From positions 1 to 32,232 of the forward strand of contig JASJCE010000012.1 of the NCBI GenBank assembly GCA_030066155.1: 32,232 nt of DNA, in the 5' to 3' direction. The position numbers and the translations under genes were made by a program. This document shows positions 32,111-32,232 of this stretch, one piece after another (the stretch's first letter is position 1; each line of letters opens with the position of its first letter). The DNA is from Desulfobacterales bacterium. GTDB lineage: Bacteria > Desulfobacterota > Desulfobacteria > Desulfobacterales > JAFDCJ01. The notes under the pieces are model-generated. The model saw nothing but the letters and a program-made list of their open reading frames with translations, was not told where the DNA came from and searched no databases.

Positions 32111-32232
32111 ATTTTCTATTTGAAGTTTCACACGAGCGTCGCCGCTGGCCGCTAGCGTCCAGTCTGATCGGAAATGAAACTTAATGTCATATGAGGATTC
32201 TTCTGTCAGTCAGTTATGGTGTTATATCCTGA

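Overview
The window looks like a chromosomal segment of a strictly anaerobic bacterium, most probably a Desulfobacterota (sulfate-reducer-like, deltaproteobacterial) genome. The evidence is the gene content: a tungsten-type aldehyde:ferredoxin oxidoreductase, a two-subunit indolepyruvate:ferredoxin oxidoreductase (IorAB) preceded by an FrhB-type Fe-S flavoprotein, a NifA-like sigma-54 activator, a zinc-ribbon/cyclase/AAA/TPR megaprotein, and intergenic spaces full of short repeat families. No rRNA, tRNA, CRISPR array, transposase or phage gene was seen.

Layout. 1-5100: edge of a minus-strand gene, a 1121-residue cyclase/ATPase/TPR signalling protein, and an NmrA/isoflavone-reductase-like protein. 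5100-7640: a divergent AraC regulator/MFS exporter pair with a dyad between the genes, then repeats and a GNAT remnant. 7600-10040: aldehyde:ferredoxin oxidoreductase, an intrinsic-terminator-like hairpin, and an unrecognised protein whose real start is a GTG after that hairpin. 10040-13020: a low-density stretch with two small ORFs, a secreted protein and a zinc-ribbon/DUF4328 membrane protein. 13250-16390: a NifA-like activator preceded by three exact-length 18-bp tandem units, and DNA polymerase IV. 16750-23620: FrhB-like, IorA, IorB, an MBL-fold hydrolase and a PAS sensor kinase, all on the plus strand. 23800-25260: a NarL-type response regulator convergent with the kinase, a receiver-only protein with Glu at the phosphoacceptor position, and a small basic membrane peptide. 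26000-30250: a lipoprotein overlapping an AraC regulator, a SpoIIE-type phosphatase with a secreted partner, and a small anchored protein. 30430-31510: a truncated DUF6036 gene and an intact Phd/VapC toxin-antitoxin pair with a recognisable promoter/operator. The last 700 bases are repeat DNA.

How the genes may work together. IorAB oxidises aryl-pyruvates to aryl-acetyl-CoA with ferredoxin as acceptor, and AOR handles the aldehydes that arise beside that reaction. The FrhB-like protein could move those electrons on. The kinase and NarL regulator are probably a pair, and the NifA-like activator may control a nearby operon; both links are inference from position.

The most unusual material is (i) several intergenic hairpins with the same arms but different loops, (ii) two related approximately 300-bp elements bounded by inverted TTGGACGTTCGATG-type repeats, (iii) the AOR-linked unknown protein, and (iv) the Glu-for-Asp receiver. 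Several genes are visibly decayed (GNAT, DUF6036, Phd), so the region has taken in and lost accessory genes. No clear new defence or mobile system was found.
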